A stretch of DNA of 64,000 nt, taken from NCBI RefSeq assembly GCF_014633365.1, contig NC_068351.1:20015366-20079365 (forward strand), in the 5' to 3' direction. Positions within the stretch are counted from its first letter, which is position 1; every line of letters begins with the position of its first letter. The notes under the pieces were generated by a model that searched no databases, was not told where the DNA came from, and saw only the letters and a list, made by a program, of their open reading frames with translations. Of the stretch, positions 46,448 through 58,083 are shown one piece after another. The DNA comes from Diospyros lotus (Eukaryota > Streptophyta > Magnoliopsida > Ericales > Ebenaceae). Both the position numbers and the translations under genes were made by a program.

Positions 46448-48610
46448 TGTAACAGCCCACTTCTTCAGGGCGTGTTATGCCTTAGGAATTTGGTTAAAAA
46501 AAATTTTTTTGAACATTATTTTAAAATTCCCTAAGACCGTATCTAGTGCCAGATGAGATATCTAGACTAGAAATAAATGTAAAGCGGAAGCTGAATCGAA
46601 CCTGCTCATGCATAATTTAATAATCGTACATGGCATTTAATACAAGCTAATACATAAAGCGTTTGATGATGGAACAATATACATAAATCTTAAACTAATC
46701 ATATTATAACATGATACATTTACTCGCATCTTGATGTCTCGTGTCACTACACATCACCACTCTCTGAATCATCTCTGCAAGTCCCGGCTGGAACGTTGAA
46801 TGTTCTAGGGGCGAACCCATGTTAGATGATGAATCATCTAAGTAAGAATGCCAAATGCAATACTATGAGTGTATGCAATGTCTTTCATCGTAGGTGTCAA
46901 CTACACCCCTCATGCTGCCTATCATTTTAGCGGCCTTCTCTTCAAAGCCGGGGTGTATGGGTGCACCCTTGATAGGCCAGCGGTGTCAGTTCGTACTCCC
47001 TACGGCCTCATATGCGTGTGATCAACAGTATCATTGTGCATGTATGCATTTCATAGTCATGCCATTGATGCAGTCTACATGATAGGTTCATATCATAGCA
47101 TGCCAATATGATAAAAGCATTTACATTTATAACTATATTAAATTCAAGCAGCATACTTACAGCTAATTTGTCTCGATCTACGTGCCAAGCGACTATCCCT
47201 TAATTTCCTTACTCACGAGGACCCCTACAACATAGATTTATTTTTAGAATACCAATTGCTAATTTTTCATAATTTCTTCCTTTTTCTTTTATTCCTAAGC
47301 TTTATTTCTTCCAAAATTACATAATAATTATCTAGGCTTCATAAAAATTTACTTTCTTTTTACCAATATTCCTTAAATAATATTCTTAGTATTCTGGAAT
47401 TTTTCTTGTAATTTTCTAACTTTCATTCCTATTTTCCCTTATTTCATAATAGCTAAATATGTAATTATTACATAATAATTACCTAATCTTTCAATTTATT
47501 AACTTTCTCTTCACTAATATTTCTTACATAATACTTATAATATCCTAAAATTTTCTTGGAATTTTTGGAATTAAAAATCTTATTTTTCTCTATTTCCATA
47601 ATAGAAAATTCCATTTAATAATTAATAAATTTAGCATTTCTAGAAATATTTTTCACAAAATAAGGCATACATAAAATTTCTGATTTAATAAAACTTTTTA
47701 AAACATTTTCTTTCTTCTATTTCTATTTTTCTTTATTTCTTTCATTTTTTTCTTTTCTTTTCTTTTTTTTTCTATTTTTCTGATGAGCGCGTGGGCTGCA
47801 CACGCCATCTTCCTACTCGCGGACGCGTGCAGCCACGTGCCCGTGCTGGGTCGTCTTCTCCGGCGGCCCCTCCGAGCTTCTGAGCTTCAATACGAAGCTC
47901 TCCCCCCCCTATTTTCGACCTCCAGAACCCAAATACAACATCAAAATTGGAGAAAAATAACTTGAAATACCTCGATTTAAGGCTTAAACTCTCGGCTCCG
48001 GCGAAGTCGCGATTTTCCGGCGACGCTCAGATCTCCCTCTTCGCTGCTTCGTTGGCCTCCAAACTCTCCAAAAACGAAGCCCACGACTTGAAGATCAGAA
48101 CCCTACTCTCAAATCTCTCAAACCCTCTCCCAATCGACCGATCTAAGCTTTGCAATTTTCGGATGGGTTGGCTTGTGCGAACTGGGCTATTTATAGCCGA
48201 AAAAACACGCCGCTCATGTCAAATCGAAGCCCACGTGGCCGGGAAGGCCATACCACCGATCAATCGCCATTAAAAACCCCCCCTAGCCTTATTAATTCCC
48301 GGTTGCAGGCGGCCATGCGCGCTGCCTGCAACTTCCGGATTTTCCATATTTTTCTTGATTTTTTTTTTTTACATATATATATACACGATATACATATTTA
48401 CATATATACTTACATTTACATAAAATGATTTCTTTTAATCTTAAATTTAGTCACATTAATCTTACTATTTTTATTTACATATTTATACATTTATTTATAT
48501 CTCACATACATACTTAAGCCATAATTAATTTAAACCAAATCAATTACATAAACTTAATATCATATAGACTAAATTAATTTAATTTATTTAATGTGACTTA
48601 GGGTATTACA
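46448..48610 (-). repeat. 5' LTR of gypsy B (2163 bp)
   Basis: Full-length partner of 38824-40999, TG...CA. As the 5' LTR it would start transcription towards lower coordinates. Pol II promoter elements are described separately. The C-run near 47903 is 8 long. Confidence 0.95.
48188..48195 (-). promoter_or_regulatory. Probable TATA box of gypsy B
   Basis: TATAAATA on the minus strand within GGCTATAAATAGCC. The same box occurs in the other LTR (40578-40585), and a similar CTATAAATAG stands in solo LTR C (56767-56776), consistent with a conserved core promoter of this gypsy group. It lies about 420 bp inside the LTR start at 48610. Confidence 0.65.
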
Positions 48611-48748
48611 CCACCATTTCTCTGCATCATCCATAAGGAGGAATGTGCCCAACTGCACCTTTTGGGCATCCGTTCAACCCATAGAGTGAAGGTGTTTTTC
48701 TATGGAAAACATCCAGTTTTCTGCCACCGCTACGTCCATCCCTCCAGT
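48611..48748 (-). pseudogene. Gypsy A gag, middle piece
   Basis: Minus-strand reading gives VAENWMFSIEKHLHSMG, a TGA, then TDAQKVQLGTFLLMDDAEKW. This is the region of gag just before the piece at 38823. It is bounded on the left by gypsy B and on the right by solo LTR C. The frame is continuous with both neighbours after removing the insertions and one copy of each TSD (ccacc, ccagt). Confidence 0.85.
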
Positions 48749-50889
48749 TCTAAAGCCCCACTTTTTCGAGCATTAATTATCTTAGAAATTTCGAGAATAT
48801 ATATATATATTTTCAATATAAATCATTTCCCGACAATCCCGATCTACCTTCTCAGCATACTAAAGTAATAATCAATAAGCTAAGATAGGAAATCATCATA
48901 AATGCGGAAGCTAAAATTGAAACCTAATATGGTACATAATCAAAATCCACTTTAATCATAAAATAAGAATCCATACCATTACATCTTCAAATACTTAATT
49001 ACATGGAGACTCATCATCAAGAGATAACAACTAAGTACCTTAAATAATACAATCTAATGATACTTCGAAAATACATTAAACCATGACAATTATACATGAA
49101 CATCAATATAGTAATATATCTTGAATCCTCTTGAGAAAACAAATATCGGGATAACTCACCAAACTCATCAGTCACGTCATCACGTGCCGTTATGTCTTAA
49201 TCATCTCCCTGCCATATCTACAAGTCCTAACTGGAATGTTTGAATATTCCAGGGGCATAACCTAATTAGAAGATGGATCTTCTAGTGAGGTTTTAAAAAC
49301 ATGATATGTGAATGAATGATGCATATACATGAACAAACACTAGTCCTAGTGTAACTTCCCAAGCTCAGCCCGACATGGAACCCTAGGCAGAATCTCGAAC
49401 ATCTGCAGGATAATCCTAACGTTGTTCCATCAATTGCTTTTGGGGAATTACGGCTACACTCTTAGGGTGACATCCCAATCCCATGCACAAATATCAATAT
49501 GCCAATAATATTGTATCATGCAAACATCACGACTTTCCATTCAATATGACAAAATGATCATAGCATTCATAAATATCATGTATAATAAATAATCATATCA
49601 TATAGGATAGGACAACTCACCTTTTCATGAGATTCAAAATACCTCAAAAGACGCGCATCGCCTCGATATGCTTGCCTAACCTCGATTTTAGTGTTAACTC
49701 TCAAAAGTTGCACCAATCACTTTTCCTCGATCACCTTAATCATAAAAAGCATATTTAATCACTAAATATCTCTATTTTCTAATTTCTTTCATTTTTCCTT
49801 CATTTTCTTCCATTTTTCCTTCTAAAAATCCCAATAAATACCCTCGAGACTATTTTTTCAAATTTCTTTCCACAACAATTCATAATAACTGTGACACCCG
49901 TAATTTACTTACATGTTTAATAATAATAATATTCATATGAAATTCAAGGTTTAGCGCAGAAAAACTTGAGAAACAAGACTTTTATAAACTTAAGTAAAGT
50001 TTCAATACATAATAAAATTCAAAACAGTTTTAGTGTATGTATAAAGTTTGACACCGAAAACATGATTTCAACAGAAGACAGAAAGACTTCGTGAATATTC
50101 TTTGTAGCAATAACATCCATATAGAGAAACTCGGAGCTTAAAACCAAATCCAAACCTTCTTTAAATCAAATAAAATTTCAAGACACGCTTTATGGCATAC
50201 ATATAGAAAAATATCAGAGTTCAACCTTGAAAGCTTTGATTCAAAAGGAAACTAAAACTTAAATTCTTGAAAATTCTATTTCAATGAGCCACCACGCTCC
50301 ACATCCATGTCCCGATCTCCTCATTCATGATCACCTAGGGGGGGAACATAAGGGGTGAGATTACGCAAATCTCAGTAAGTAAAAGAGAACTATCGAAAGT
50401 ATTTAAACATGACATGAACTTGCAACATGAACATATAACATAAGGGGACACGATAGGTTCTACCAACTTGCAGGGGTAAGAACCTCCGTGCGTAGTGCTA
50501 CTAAACCCCGGTCCCATAACTTGCTTGAGAACATGAAACTTGCTTGAAACATAACATGAGAGACCACATAAACATGATTCATGAGCATACCTAAATATCG
50601 TAGATAGTTCATAGTGTACTTACCTTAACTTGGTTGGAAAGGATCCAACTTTTTCGACGAGGCTATTTTGCTCCTATTTCTACACCAAATTTGCTCATTC
50701 CTTTTGTAGAATTTTCCCCTTACTTGCTATCTTAAAATCCTCTCTTCTGATTCTCTCAACCTTGCCCAAATTCTACCTAAAACTTGTGAACTACCTTAAG
50801 GCCTATTTATAGACATTTTTGGCTAATCATGTTTTGCCACATGTCCTATCATCATGAGGCCTCATTATTACCTTTCACTACAAGAAACA

Positions 50890-51390
50890 AGATTTTTAGT
50901 GGAGGCTAAGACCGTCACTAAAAGCATAAAAACTCATCACTAAAAGTTTTAGTGGCCCCCAAATTGGTCGTCACAAGCTGTCACTAAAAAGTCTGTCACA
51001 AATTGTATTAGTGGCGATTATCAGCTGGCCGTCACTAAAAATACTCTTTAGTGGCGGCCGGATGTGACGGTCACAAAAATTTTTTTTAGTGACAACCACA
51101 ATCCTCTGCCACTAATGTCATTTTTTGTGACGATCATGGCCGTCACAAATAATGACTCTTCCGTGACGGCCACCGTTGTCACAAGTAATGAATTTTTTGT
51201 GACGGCTTTGCTGGTTGTCACACATGGTAAGATTATAGTGATAGTGTTGGCCGCCACAAAAAGAACGTTTTTTAGTGACCACATTATATTGGTTGCCACA
51301 AAAAGTGTTTGACAGATACTTTTAGTGAGAGTCATGGCTGCCACAAAAGAAGATATTTTTAGTGACCACTTTTTGTTGCCGCCACAAAAA
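50890..51390. repeat. Left subterminal repeat array of the large CACTA
   Basis: More than a dozen units of TTTTTAGTGACGGCC / GGCCGTCACTAAAAA type, both orientations. The short Val/Thr-rich open frames on both strands here (51048-51416, 51064-51312) are made by the repeats. Confidence 0.85.
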
Positions 51391-51656
51391 GTGATTTTTA
51401 TAAAATTTTTCCACAACCCACTGCTTGTTTTTCTATATTTTAAAACCTATTAATTTAATACATTGCATCCAAAATAAGCACTATTCTAATCATCAAGAAA
51501 TTTCATAAAACAACTCTAGTCAATTAATAATTGACTAGCACTTTACATTTACATTGTCATAAAAAAAAAATATCTAGCAATTTACAATCACATTGTCATA
51601 AAAAAAAGACACCTAGCACTTTACATCAAAAAAAGATATCAAACAATTAAGTCTAG

Positions 51657-52374
51657 TCAATTGTTATTTCTAATTCTTCCTACCCTAACATCTTCCATAA
51701 AAGCTTCAAAAATTGATTGCCTTTCTTTGACTTGGTCCAATTCTGTCGACAACGCTTCATTTTTCTCTTTCAAAAGTTGCATTTCATTTTTCAAACCATT
51801 ATTATGTTGTCGCATTTGTTCTAGTTCAGTAACAAGCTCATGACGAGATAGAATCTTTCCAAGGATAGAAGAAGGGGTTGGTCTAAATTCATACCCACGA
51901 ACACGTCCATGTCTCTCTCTTCCCATTACTTCAAAAAAAATTTCATTTTCATCAATAGCTTGAGAAGGTTCTTCCTCAGCTCTCTGGGTTACAAAAGATT
52001 GAATTTTGTCCTGAAATTAGATAATAAATAAAATAGATATGTTATAACATAATACTAAAATATATATCACAATAACAACATAAACTGTTTAAAATAAAAT
52101 TTACCACTATTTCTTTTGATGTGGAATCAACCATTGACTCGTTTTTTTTCTTGTGTGTCACCTTGAACATTTCTCATGCAGACGGTTTATGTCCTAATAT
52201 TTCAGCCTATATTAAATAGACAAGTTAATCAATAAAAAAAAATTATTAATGAGAAAGATGTATAAATGACTTAAATTATACCTGTTCAGCTCTAATTCGA
52301 GCAAAACTTCTAGTGCCTGTAGTTTTAGTCACTGTTTTCTTTGACCGATTAGACTTATTACGAGCACAAGCAAC
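51657..52374 (-). pseudogene. TNPA-like (Ptta/En/Spm family) gene, 3' exons
   Basis: Three exons with GT-AG borders, all phase 0: 52374-52282 (31 codons), 52206-52105 (34 codons) and 52010-51657 (118 codons including the stop). Exon 1 gives ARNKSNRSKKTVTKTTGTRS then FARIRAEQ. Exon 2 gives ILGHKPSA, a TGA at 52174-52176, then EMFKVTHKKKNESMVDSTSK. Exon 3 gives MGRERHGRVRGYEFRPTPSS and a coiled-coil-like tail (LVTELEQMRQHNNGLKNEMQ). The N-R-x-K...TTG..SFARIR, PS..EMF..THKKK and GRVRGYGxxPTPSS pattern is that of plant Ptta/En/Spm (TNPA-type) proteins, which bind CACTA subterminal repeats. The 5' exons are missing and one nonsense codon is present. Confidence 0.8.
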
Positions 52375-53539
52375 CTATATGTAAGACCAAATACAATAAT
52401 CATATTTTAAATAATTAAAGTGACTTGTGCATAAAAGAAGTAAAGGGTATAGAATACCTAAAACTCATGCATTTTTAGTGACAAACAGTTTATGGCCCCA
52501 CTAATACCTGAAACAGTTTGTTAATGAGCATTACAAGTACAGAGAGGTGAAATGTTAACAATGAAAGCAACAAATGACTCCACTAAACATTACATCCACA
52601 AAACAGGTCTCTCTGTACACATCAATTTTACCTTTTAAGCCAAAGATCATCACTACCTAATCAGCGCAAAACAAAATATATGTTATAATTGGTTTGAACA
52701 TCTAATGCATAACAAAGCCCCAGGTATCATCCAAGTTTGCTAGGAGTAGAATGTTGTCAACATGAGGACATCGTCTTCTCAGCAGTAAAGATTCCCACAC
52801 AACTTGGGGTATCGATTTGGATTTTTTGATCAATATGATATATAACTAAAACAAAATAAGGCACAATTTATTATCAAATAAAATTAATTTCAATCTGGAT
52901 ATCAAAAATTCTTCTCTAATCAAAAGCAGAAGAGCATTTTTTATAGGAAATTATTATTAAATATTCAATGGGCACAATCTATTTAAATAAGTCCATTAAT
53001 CAAACAATATTCCATTACCAGTAATTTCATAAGTTAAACAAGTAAATAGAAATAAATGATAGATTCCAAAAGTCAAAATGTATAAAAGTCTAGGAGTAAA
53101 AGGAAATACTAAAATCAAAGGTCTTCTCAAATATTAGAAAGTGGCAATATCAGAGGAGATTCAACTGCAATTAAGAAGATAATAAGTTTCTGCTCCACTA
53201 TTAATTAAGAAGATAATAAGCAAATAACAAAAGCCATTGATAGGCGATCGCATAGTTATCCGGAATTCTTAGTTAATTAAGTATATTAAGATATAATGAC
53301 CAAGAGTTCTAAAGAAAATTCAAATATTAATCGATTTATATTGTAAAAATACCAAATCAAGGGCACTTTGTTTCAGATTTTGAAAAGTAGTTAACAAACA
53401 GAGGATGGCTAAAACGAAGAAAATCACATTCCACGGGGAAAATACTTGCAAACTTGTAAAGAAAGATGATGAATACTTGCAAATTTGAGCCACATTAACC
53501 GGATATAAGATCCAAAAAAATCCAAGCGCAGTCACATAC

Positions 53540-53900
53540 CAGTAATTTCCTGACGAGCATCACATTTCTGGCATGAACGGCGAGGAACAATGGCGTGACA
53601 TCCGTCTTGAACTCTTCATACTCAAAGCGAACTTCATGCTCCGATTCGTCACAACAGGCGACCTCCGTCTTCCGCAACTTCAGATCGTTGCAATGCAAAG
53701 CCTCGAGGAGGCGCTCCGAGACCTCCGCTTCGTAGTCCATCGGAACCACCTGCTTCCCAACGAGGAAACCGCCGCCGCTTGAGTTTACGAACCCCTTCAT
53801 TTCCGGCGGACTGAGTGGTGGTTGCAAGTGGTGGGAGAGAAGGAGACAGAGAGGGTGATGGAGGGAAATGGAGGTGGGAGAGATGAGGGAGGGAGATGAA
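53540..53900 (-). pseudogene. Captured first exon of a plant ankyrin-repeat protein
   Basis: From the ATG at 53800 (or an in-frame one at 53827) the minus strand reads FLVGKQVVPMDYEAEVSERL, LLEALHCNDLKLRKTEVACC, SEHEVRFEYEEFKTDVTPLF and LAVHARNVMLVRKLL, ending at G|GTATGTG, a good splice donor at 53539. The sequence resembles the N-terminus and first ankyrin repeat (DVTPLFLAVHAGN-type) of a conserved plant ankyrin-repeat family, with an apparent internal deletion after LHCNDL. Upstream, 53828-53900 is pyrimidine-rich on the minus strand, like a plant 5' leader. Exon, leader and intron start inside a CACTA element indicate host gene capture. Family assignment is from recognition, not a search. 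Confidence 0.7.
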
Positions 53901-54459
53901 GGGATAATAAAAAAGATATTTTGTTTATTTTTAAAGTTATTTTTAAATTTTATTTTTTAACTTTTGTTTATATTTTGAAAGAAAAAAATAAACGAAATAT
54001 ATTTTTGGGTTTTTGTAAATTTTAGATATTTTTTTAAATTTTTTTTTAAAACTTTTGTTTATATTTTAAAGGAAAAGAAAAATAAACAAAATATCTTTTT
54101 CATATTTTGTAAATTTTTTTGTAGTAAAAAATATACTTTTTAAGAATATTGAAAGAAGAATAAAATAAAAGTATATTGAAATAAAAACATACTTTGTTTT
54201 TAATTATTAATTATATTTTATATTTTATATTTTAAGAATATAAAAATATACTTTTTCAGAATAAGTATATTATTAATAATTAATTATAAAAGTATATTAA
54301 AATAAAAAATATACTTTTTAAGAATATCAAAAGAAGAATGTTACTAAAAAATAAAAACATAATAGAAGAATGTTATTAAAAATGAAAATATTTTTTTTAT
54401 TAATTATTAATTATATTTTATATTATTGTACTTTTTAATATTAATAATTCATTTTTAGT

Positions 54460-55500
54460 GACTGTTAAAACTAGCCGTCACAAATAAATATGCTGAGTTA
54501 TGGCAAAAGCTTTTAGTGGCGGTCATGTCCGGTTATCATAAATAATCCACCTTTAGTGGCTGCCGCATTTGGCCATCACAAATAGTCATCTTTTAGTGGC
54601 TGCAACTCCCGGCCCTCACAAATAAGCATATAACTCAAACCACTTTCCCAACCTTTTAGTGACAGCCACTTTTAGTCATCATAAATAATATACTTTTAGT
54701 GACCACCAATTCTGGCTGTCACAAATAATGAACCTTTAGTGGCCACCTTTGACTGTCGTCACAAATAAGATTGTTTGAGTGTCTTCCCATCCACTTTTAG
54801 TGACGACCACTTGTGGCCGTCACTAATAATGTGCTTTTTGTCGCCACCCAAGTCGGCTGTCACAAATAAACATAAGCATATAGGGGTACTAGAGTGGGCC
54901 GCCATGTACTCCACCTTTAGTGGCCATCACCCATGGTCGTCACTAATAATGTACTTTTGGTGGCCGCCCATACCAACCCTCACAAATAAGCATCTTTGAC
55001 TATCTTTGTTACAAATAATCCACTTTTAGTGGTCACCGCCACACATGGCTGTCACAAATAATGAACCTTTAGTGGTCATCATTGGCGACCGTCACAAATA
55101 AGCTTGTTTTTAGTGGCCGCCATTGGCGGCCATCACATATAAGCTTGTTTGAGTGACTTCCACATCCTAAACTTTTAGTGGCCGTCACAAATAATCCACT
55201 TTTAATGACCTCTATATATGGCCGTCACAAATAATCCACTTTTAATGGCCGCTATATATGGCCGTCACAAATAATCAAAATAAACATGATTGGTACCCAA
55301 CACTTTTAGTGGCCGTCACGACCGACTGTCACAATAGTGCACTATTAGTGGCCACAAGTCGTGGCCATCACAAACAATGAGCTTTTTAGTGGCCAATTTT
55401 TTCAGCCGCCACTAAAAATGCCTTGTTAGTGACAAACAGTTTATGGCCACCACTAATAGTTGTATTTGTGACAAATATCTTTTGGCCGTCACTAAAAGTG
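54460..55500. repeat. Right subterminal repeat array of the large CACTA
   Basis: About 25 units of CTTTTAGTGGCCGCC ... GGCCGTCACAAATAAT type. Unit spacing is about 35-50 bp. 53900-54450, next to it, is AT-rich without recognisable features. Confidence 0.85.
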
Positions 55501-57629
55501 GCCACTAAAAACTACTTTTCTTGTAGTGTTTCATGTATGGCCAATAAATGCTTACCACATGTCCTTAAGATAAGGTTTGGAGACTTTTGTAAACTTGGAG
55601 GCTAAGTAAGCTTTTCCATAGTCAATCATGCGATGCCACCTTAGGGGGTCATTGTGAGTCATCATGTGATCTTATCTTGTCTTCCTAATGACCAATGGAA
55701 GCTTGCCATGTGTCCTTGATATTTTGAGCCTCACATGCTTAATTACATTTTCAACACTTTCATCATTACATCTCACATGGTTTAATTCATTTTTCTACAT
55801 TTCCCATCATTACTCCCACATGGTTAATTGATTTTCTACATTTCCCATCATTACACCTTTAACTAGTTAGCTATATTTGGTTACCCTAACCACTTAGTGT
55901 GAGATATTTTGATGAGATATTTTAAGGTTTCAAGAACTACACCTTGGCCCAAACTTTTCTGATAATTTGCACTTAGGCCCTTGCAACTTAGTCCCTGAGC
56001 CATTTTTTAATTGCATTTTAGCCCCCGAAGAAAGGATAAATTATGCTAATACCCCAAGATTTTAGGTAAATTACACTTTTACCCGAACTTCAATATTTAT
56101 GATTTTTCCACTGGCTCAGAAATCGAACCTTGTCTCAAGGCTTTTATAATCCCTTGAAAGGACATATTTCCTCAAGTATTAGAAGCTAAAAATCTTGAGT
56201 ATTATGTCATATTTCAGTCTAAATATCTCGGGTGTTATAATAACCTATTAACATCATGCAAAATGAGGCTATTTGGTGTGAATATCGAGATATCTGGATG
56301 GAAAACACCAAAACTTTTTGCACAAACCCTCGTAAAATATTTTTCTAGAATTTTAGGAATTTTTACCAATTTTGTCGAAGGCCCCACGCGCCTAGGGCGA
56401 TTAGGCGTGCGTGAAGACAAACGCATGATCGACACACGCCGGTTGTCATCTCTGGCGACGGCGATGCTGGATCTTTGCACCATCTTCTTCCTCTTGGTTA
56501 GTCAATCCTCATGGTGCTACTTGTGCCTCGAAAAGATCACTGGAAGACATCCAAACGGCCGGCCAAACCCTCGAATTGACCGTCCGCCTCCCACCTTCGG
56601 TAACCCTCGAACATCCTTCAAACGGCCTCCAAAATCCTTCAAACTTACTAGAAATAATCCTCTCAGCCTAGGGACCAAAAGCCCCTTATTTTTTAGTCTT
56701 AATTCGTTCGATTTTGGCCTTGATTTGAGGCTCCATTTTTCTCCAACTTTCGACCAAGCCATTTGCTATTTATAGCAAAACCCAAGCCTCGAAACCCCTT
56801 TGGCCACTTGACCCATTTCCTTAAGAGTCTCCACCTTCCTTAGATTAGCTTGGAAGTAGCCCTTGTAGACCAAGAAATCAAGTTGCAAGGAGTGATAATC
56901 CGACCAGCTTTATGGTCAGCTTTTTCTTCAAATATCGGCCACCACGGTGGCCCTTGTCGGCTGATGATCACATCCATGTGATCCCCTACCACCCCCTGTG
57001 CTAGCCCAATGGCTTTCGATGTCCTCTCGTGGCCTGGTCGGATTCCATGGCCAAGATTTTCATTTTTTTCACTTTAGCCCTTTCAATTTCAGCTATTCTC
57101 ACTTTGGCCCATTTCACTTAACCCTTGAGCTTTCCATAATTGCTTTTAAGACCCTTAAGTCCTAAAACATCCATTTGACCCTCGAAGATTCTGAAAAAAT
57201 ATTGTTTCGGCCTTCTCTAGCAATTTTGAAAAACTACACTTAGGCCCGAATCTTCGTTTTGGCCCTAAACCCTATCGTTTCTTCCTGAAACTACTAAAGA
57301 GTTGTTCCTTATGAAAAACTGAAGCCCCCTCAAGCTTCCATTGACTTCCAAAAAGTCGTCTATAACAATTCGGTATTATAGCCTAATTGGCAGCTACATT
57401 TTAGTTATACCGAAAACCATTCCCGGTCTCATTTCTTTTGATGCCATAAATCATGCCTCAGAATACTCATCACAGCCATATCATTTTCGTTTGGCATCTC
57501 GGCTGCAGGGCACTCCCTGCAGTCGATTCAGTTATTTTTTTGGGCTATTTAGATACCAATCTTCCCCGAAGTTTCGTTTTTCTAATAAAACGCTTATTTT
57601 CAAATAATCCCAATTTCTTGGGTATTACA

Positions 57630-57943
57630 CCAGTAAATTCTGGTGGTCGAAGCACCATGAAGTTCTTCAACAGCTAACCCTCATCACTACTTCCTACTCC
57701 CTACACTCTAAGATTTACCACAGGTTCCTCCACTTTCCTATGCTCCTACCTAGGCTGATTATCCGCCAGCCGATTAATAGCTTGCAAAATCCCAGCTAGA
57801 GTACCCTGCATTGTAGCCATTCCCTAACCTAAATCACTACTAGACCCTTTTAAAGCCTTAGGCACGGCCTTAGATGCTGCATTAGGGATAGCTATAGCTC
57901 ATCCCCGTCCTCAAGTCTGTGATGGTCCTCAGTGAGCACTCAT
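57630..57943 (-). pseudogene. Gypsy A gag, N-terminal piece
   Basis: From an ATG at 57943, about 130 bp inside the primer site, the minus strand reads an N-terminal gag leader with several stops (TGA and TAG). It includes GTLAGILQAINRLADNQPR and, near the end, LLKNFMVLRPPEFTG, which is the start of the conserved gag domain. The piece ends at the ccagt duplication of solo LTR C. Most stops are TGA or TAG, fitting C-to-T decay of methylated CG/CNG sites. Confidence 0.75.
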
Positions 57944-58071
57944 ATCCCTGAACATATACTAGAACTAGAATCCAATTCACAATTATCAAGCTTTGCTAAA
58001 AGCGCATATCAAAGACTGACACGCCCCTAACTCTACCTGACATTCTATGTGCACGGGGTCATCTCTCGACT

Positions 58072-58083
58072 GCTCTGATACCA
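58072..58083 (-). other. Primer-binding site of gypsy A
   Basis: GCTCTGATACCA complements TGGTATCAGAGC and lies four bases from the LTR start at 58088. Confidence 0.9.

Larger units (their letters stand above)
38824..48610 (-). mobile_element. Ty3/gypsy chromovirus B, nearly complete, TSD ccacc
   Basis: 9787 bp, flanked by ccacc (38819-38823 and 48611-48615). Minus orientation: 5' LTR (46448-48610), primer site, extra acidic ORF, gag, protease, RT, RNase H, integrase, chromodomain, purine tract, 3' LTR (38824-40999). LTRs are about 98% alike over the first 210 bp by eye, so it is the youngest full-length element here. About eight in-frame stops in gag-pol make it non-autonomous at present. 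It sits in gag of gypsy A. Confidence 0.97.
50876..55528 (-). mobile_element. CACTA element with TNPA-like relic and captured host exon, TSD ttt
   Basis: CACTACAAGAAACAAG and TTTTCTTGTAGTG are inverted termini with ttt on both sides (50873-50875 and 55529-55531); 4653 bp. Subterminal arrays of TTTTAGTGGCCGTCAC-type units occupy 50890-51390 and 54460-55500. Inside are, from left, the 3' exons of a TNPA-like gene (51657-52374), a T-rich intron-like stretch (52400-53539), a captured ankyrin-protein exon (53540-53827) with its pyrimidine-rich leader (to about 53900), and AT-rich sequence. No TNPD-type transposase is present, so it needs one in trans. Confidence 0.93.
49890..56239 (-). mobile_element. 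Solo LTR D (gypsy type), TSD ataac, split by a CACTA
   Basis: TGTGACACCCG...GGGTGTTATA flanked by ataac (49885-49889 and 56240-56244). Without the CACTA and one ttt it is about 1.69 kb. On the minus strand it starts TATAACACCCGAG, a decayed TGTAACACCC gypsy start. No internal-region signals were found. It lies inside solo LTR C. Confidence 0.88.
48749..57629 (-). mobile_element. Solo LTR C (gypsy type), TSD ccagt, split by solo LTR D
   Basis: TCTAAAGCCCCAC...GGGTATTACA between ccagt duplications (48744-48748 and 57630-57634). The TG start has decayed to TC. Excluding solo LTR D and one duplicate it is about 2.5 kb. No primer site, purine tract or coding was found, so it is read as a solo LTR. 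Minus-strand start TGTAATACCCAAG and a CTATAAATAG box (56767-56776) agree with a gypsy LTR. The long plus-strand frame at 56263-56775 has no domain and is not called. Confidence 0.85.

Noticed and set aside
51048..51416. Val/Thr/Ser-rich ORFs on both strands
   Set aside because: They are produced by the CACTA subterminal repeat units.
56263..56775. 170-codon plus-strand ORF starting MRLFGVNIEI
   Set aside because: It runs through a solo LTR, has no recognised domain and ends at the TATA-like box of that LTR.
48749..57629. A full-length retrotransposon rather than a solo LTR
   Set aside because: After removing solo LTR D and the CACTA, no primer site, purine tract, second LTR or coding remains.
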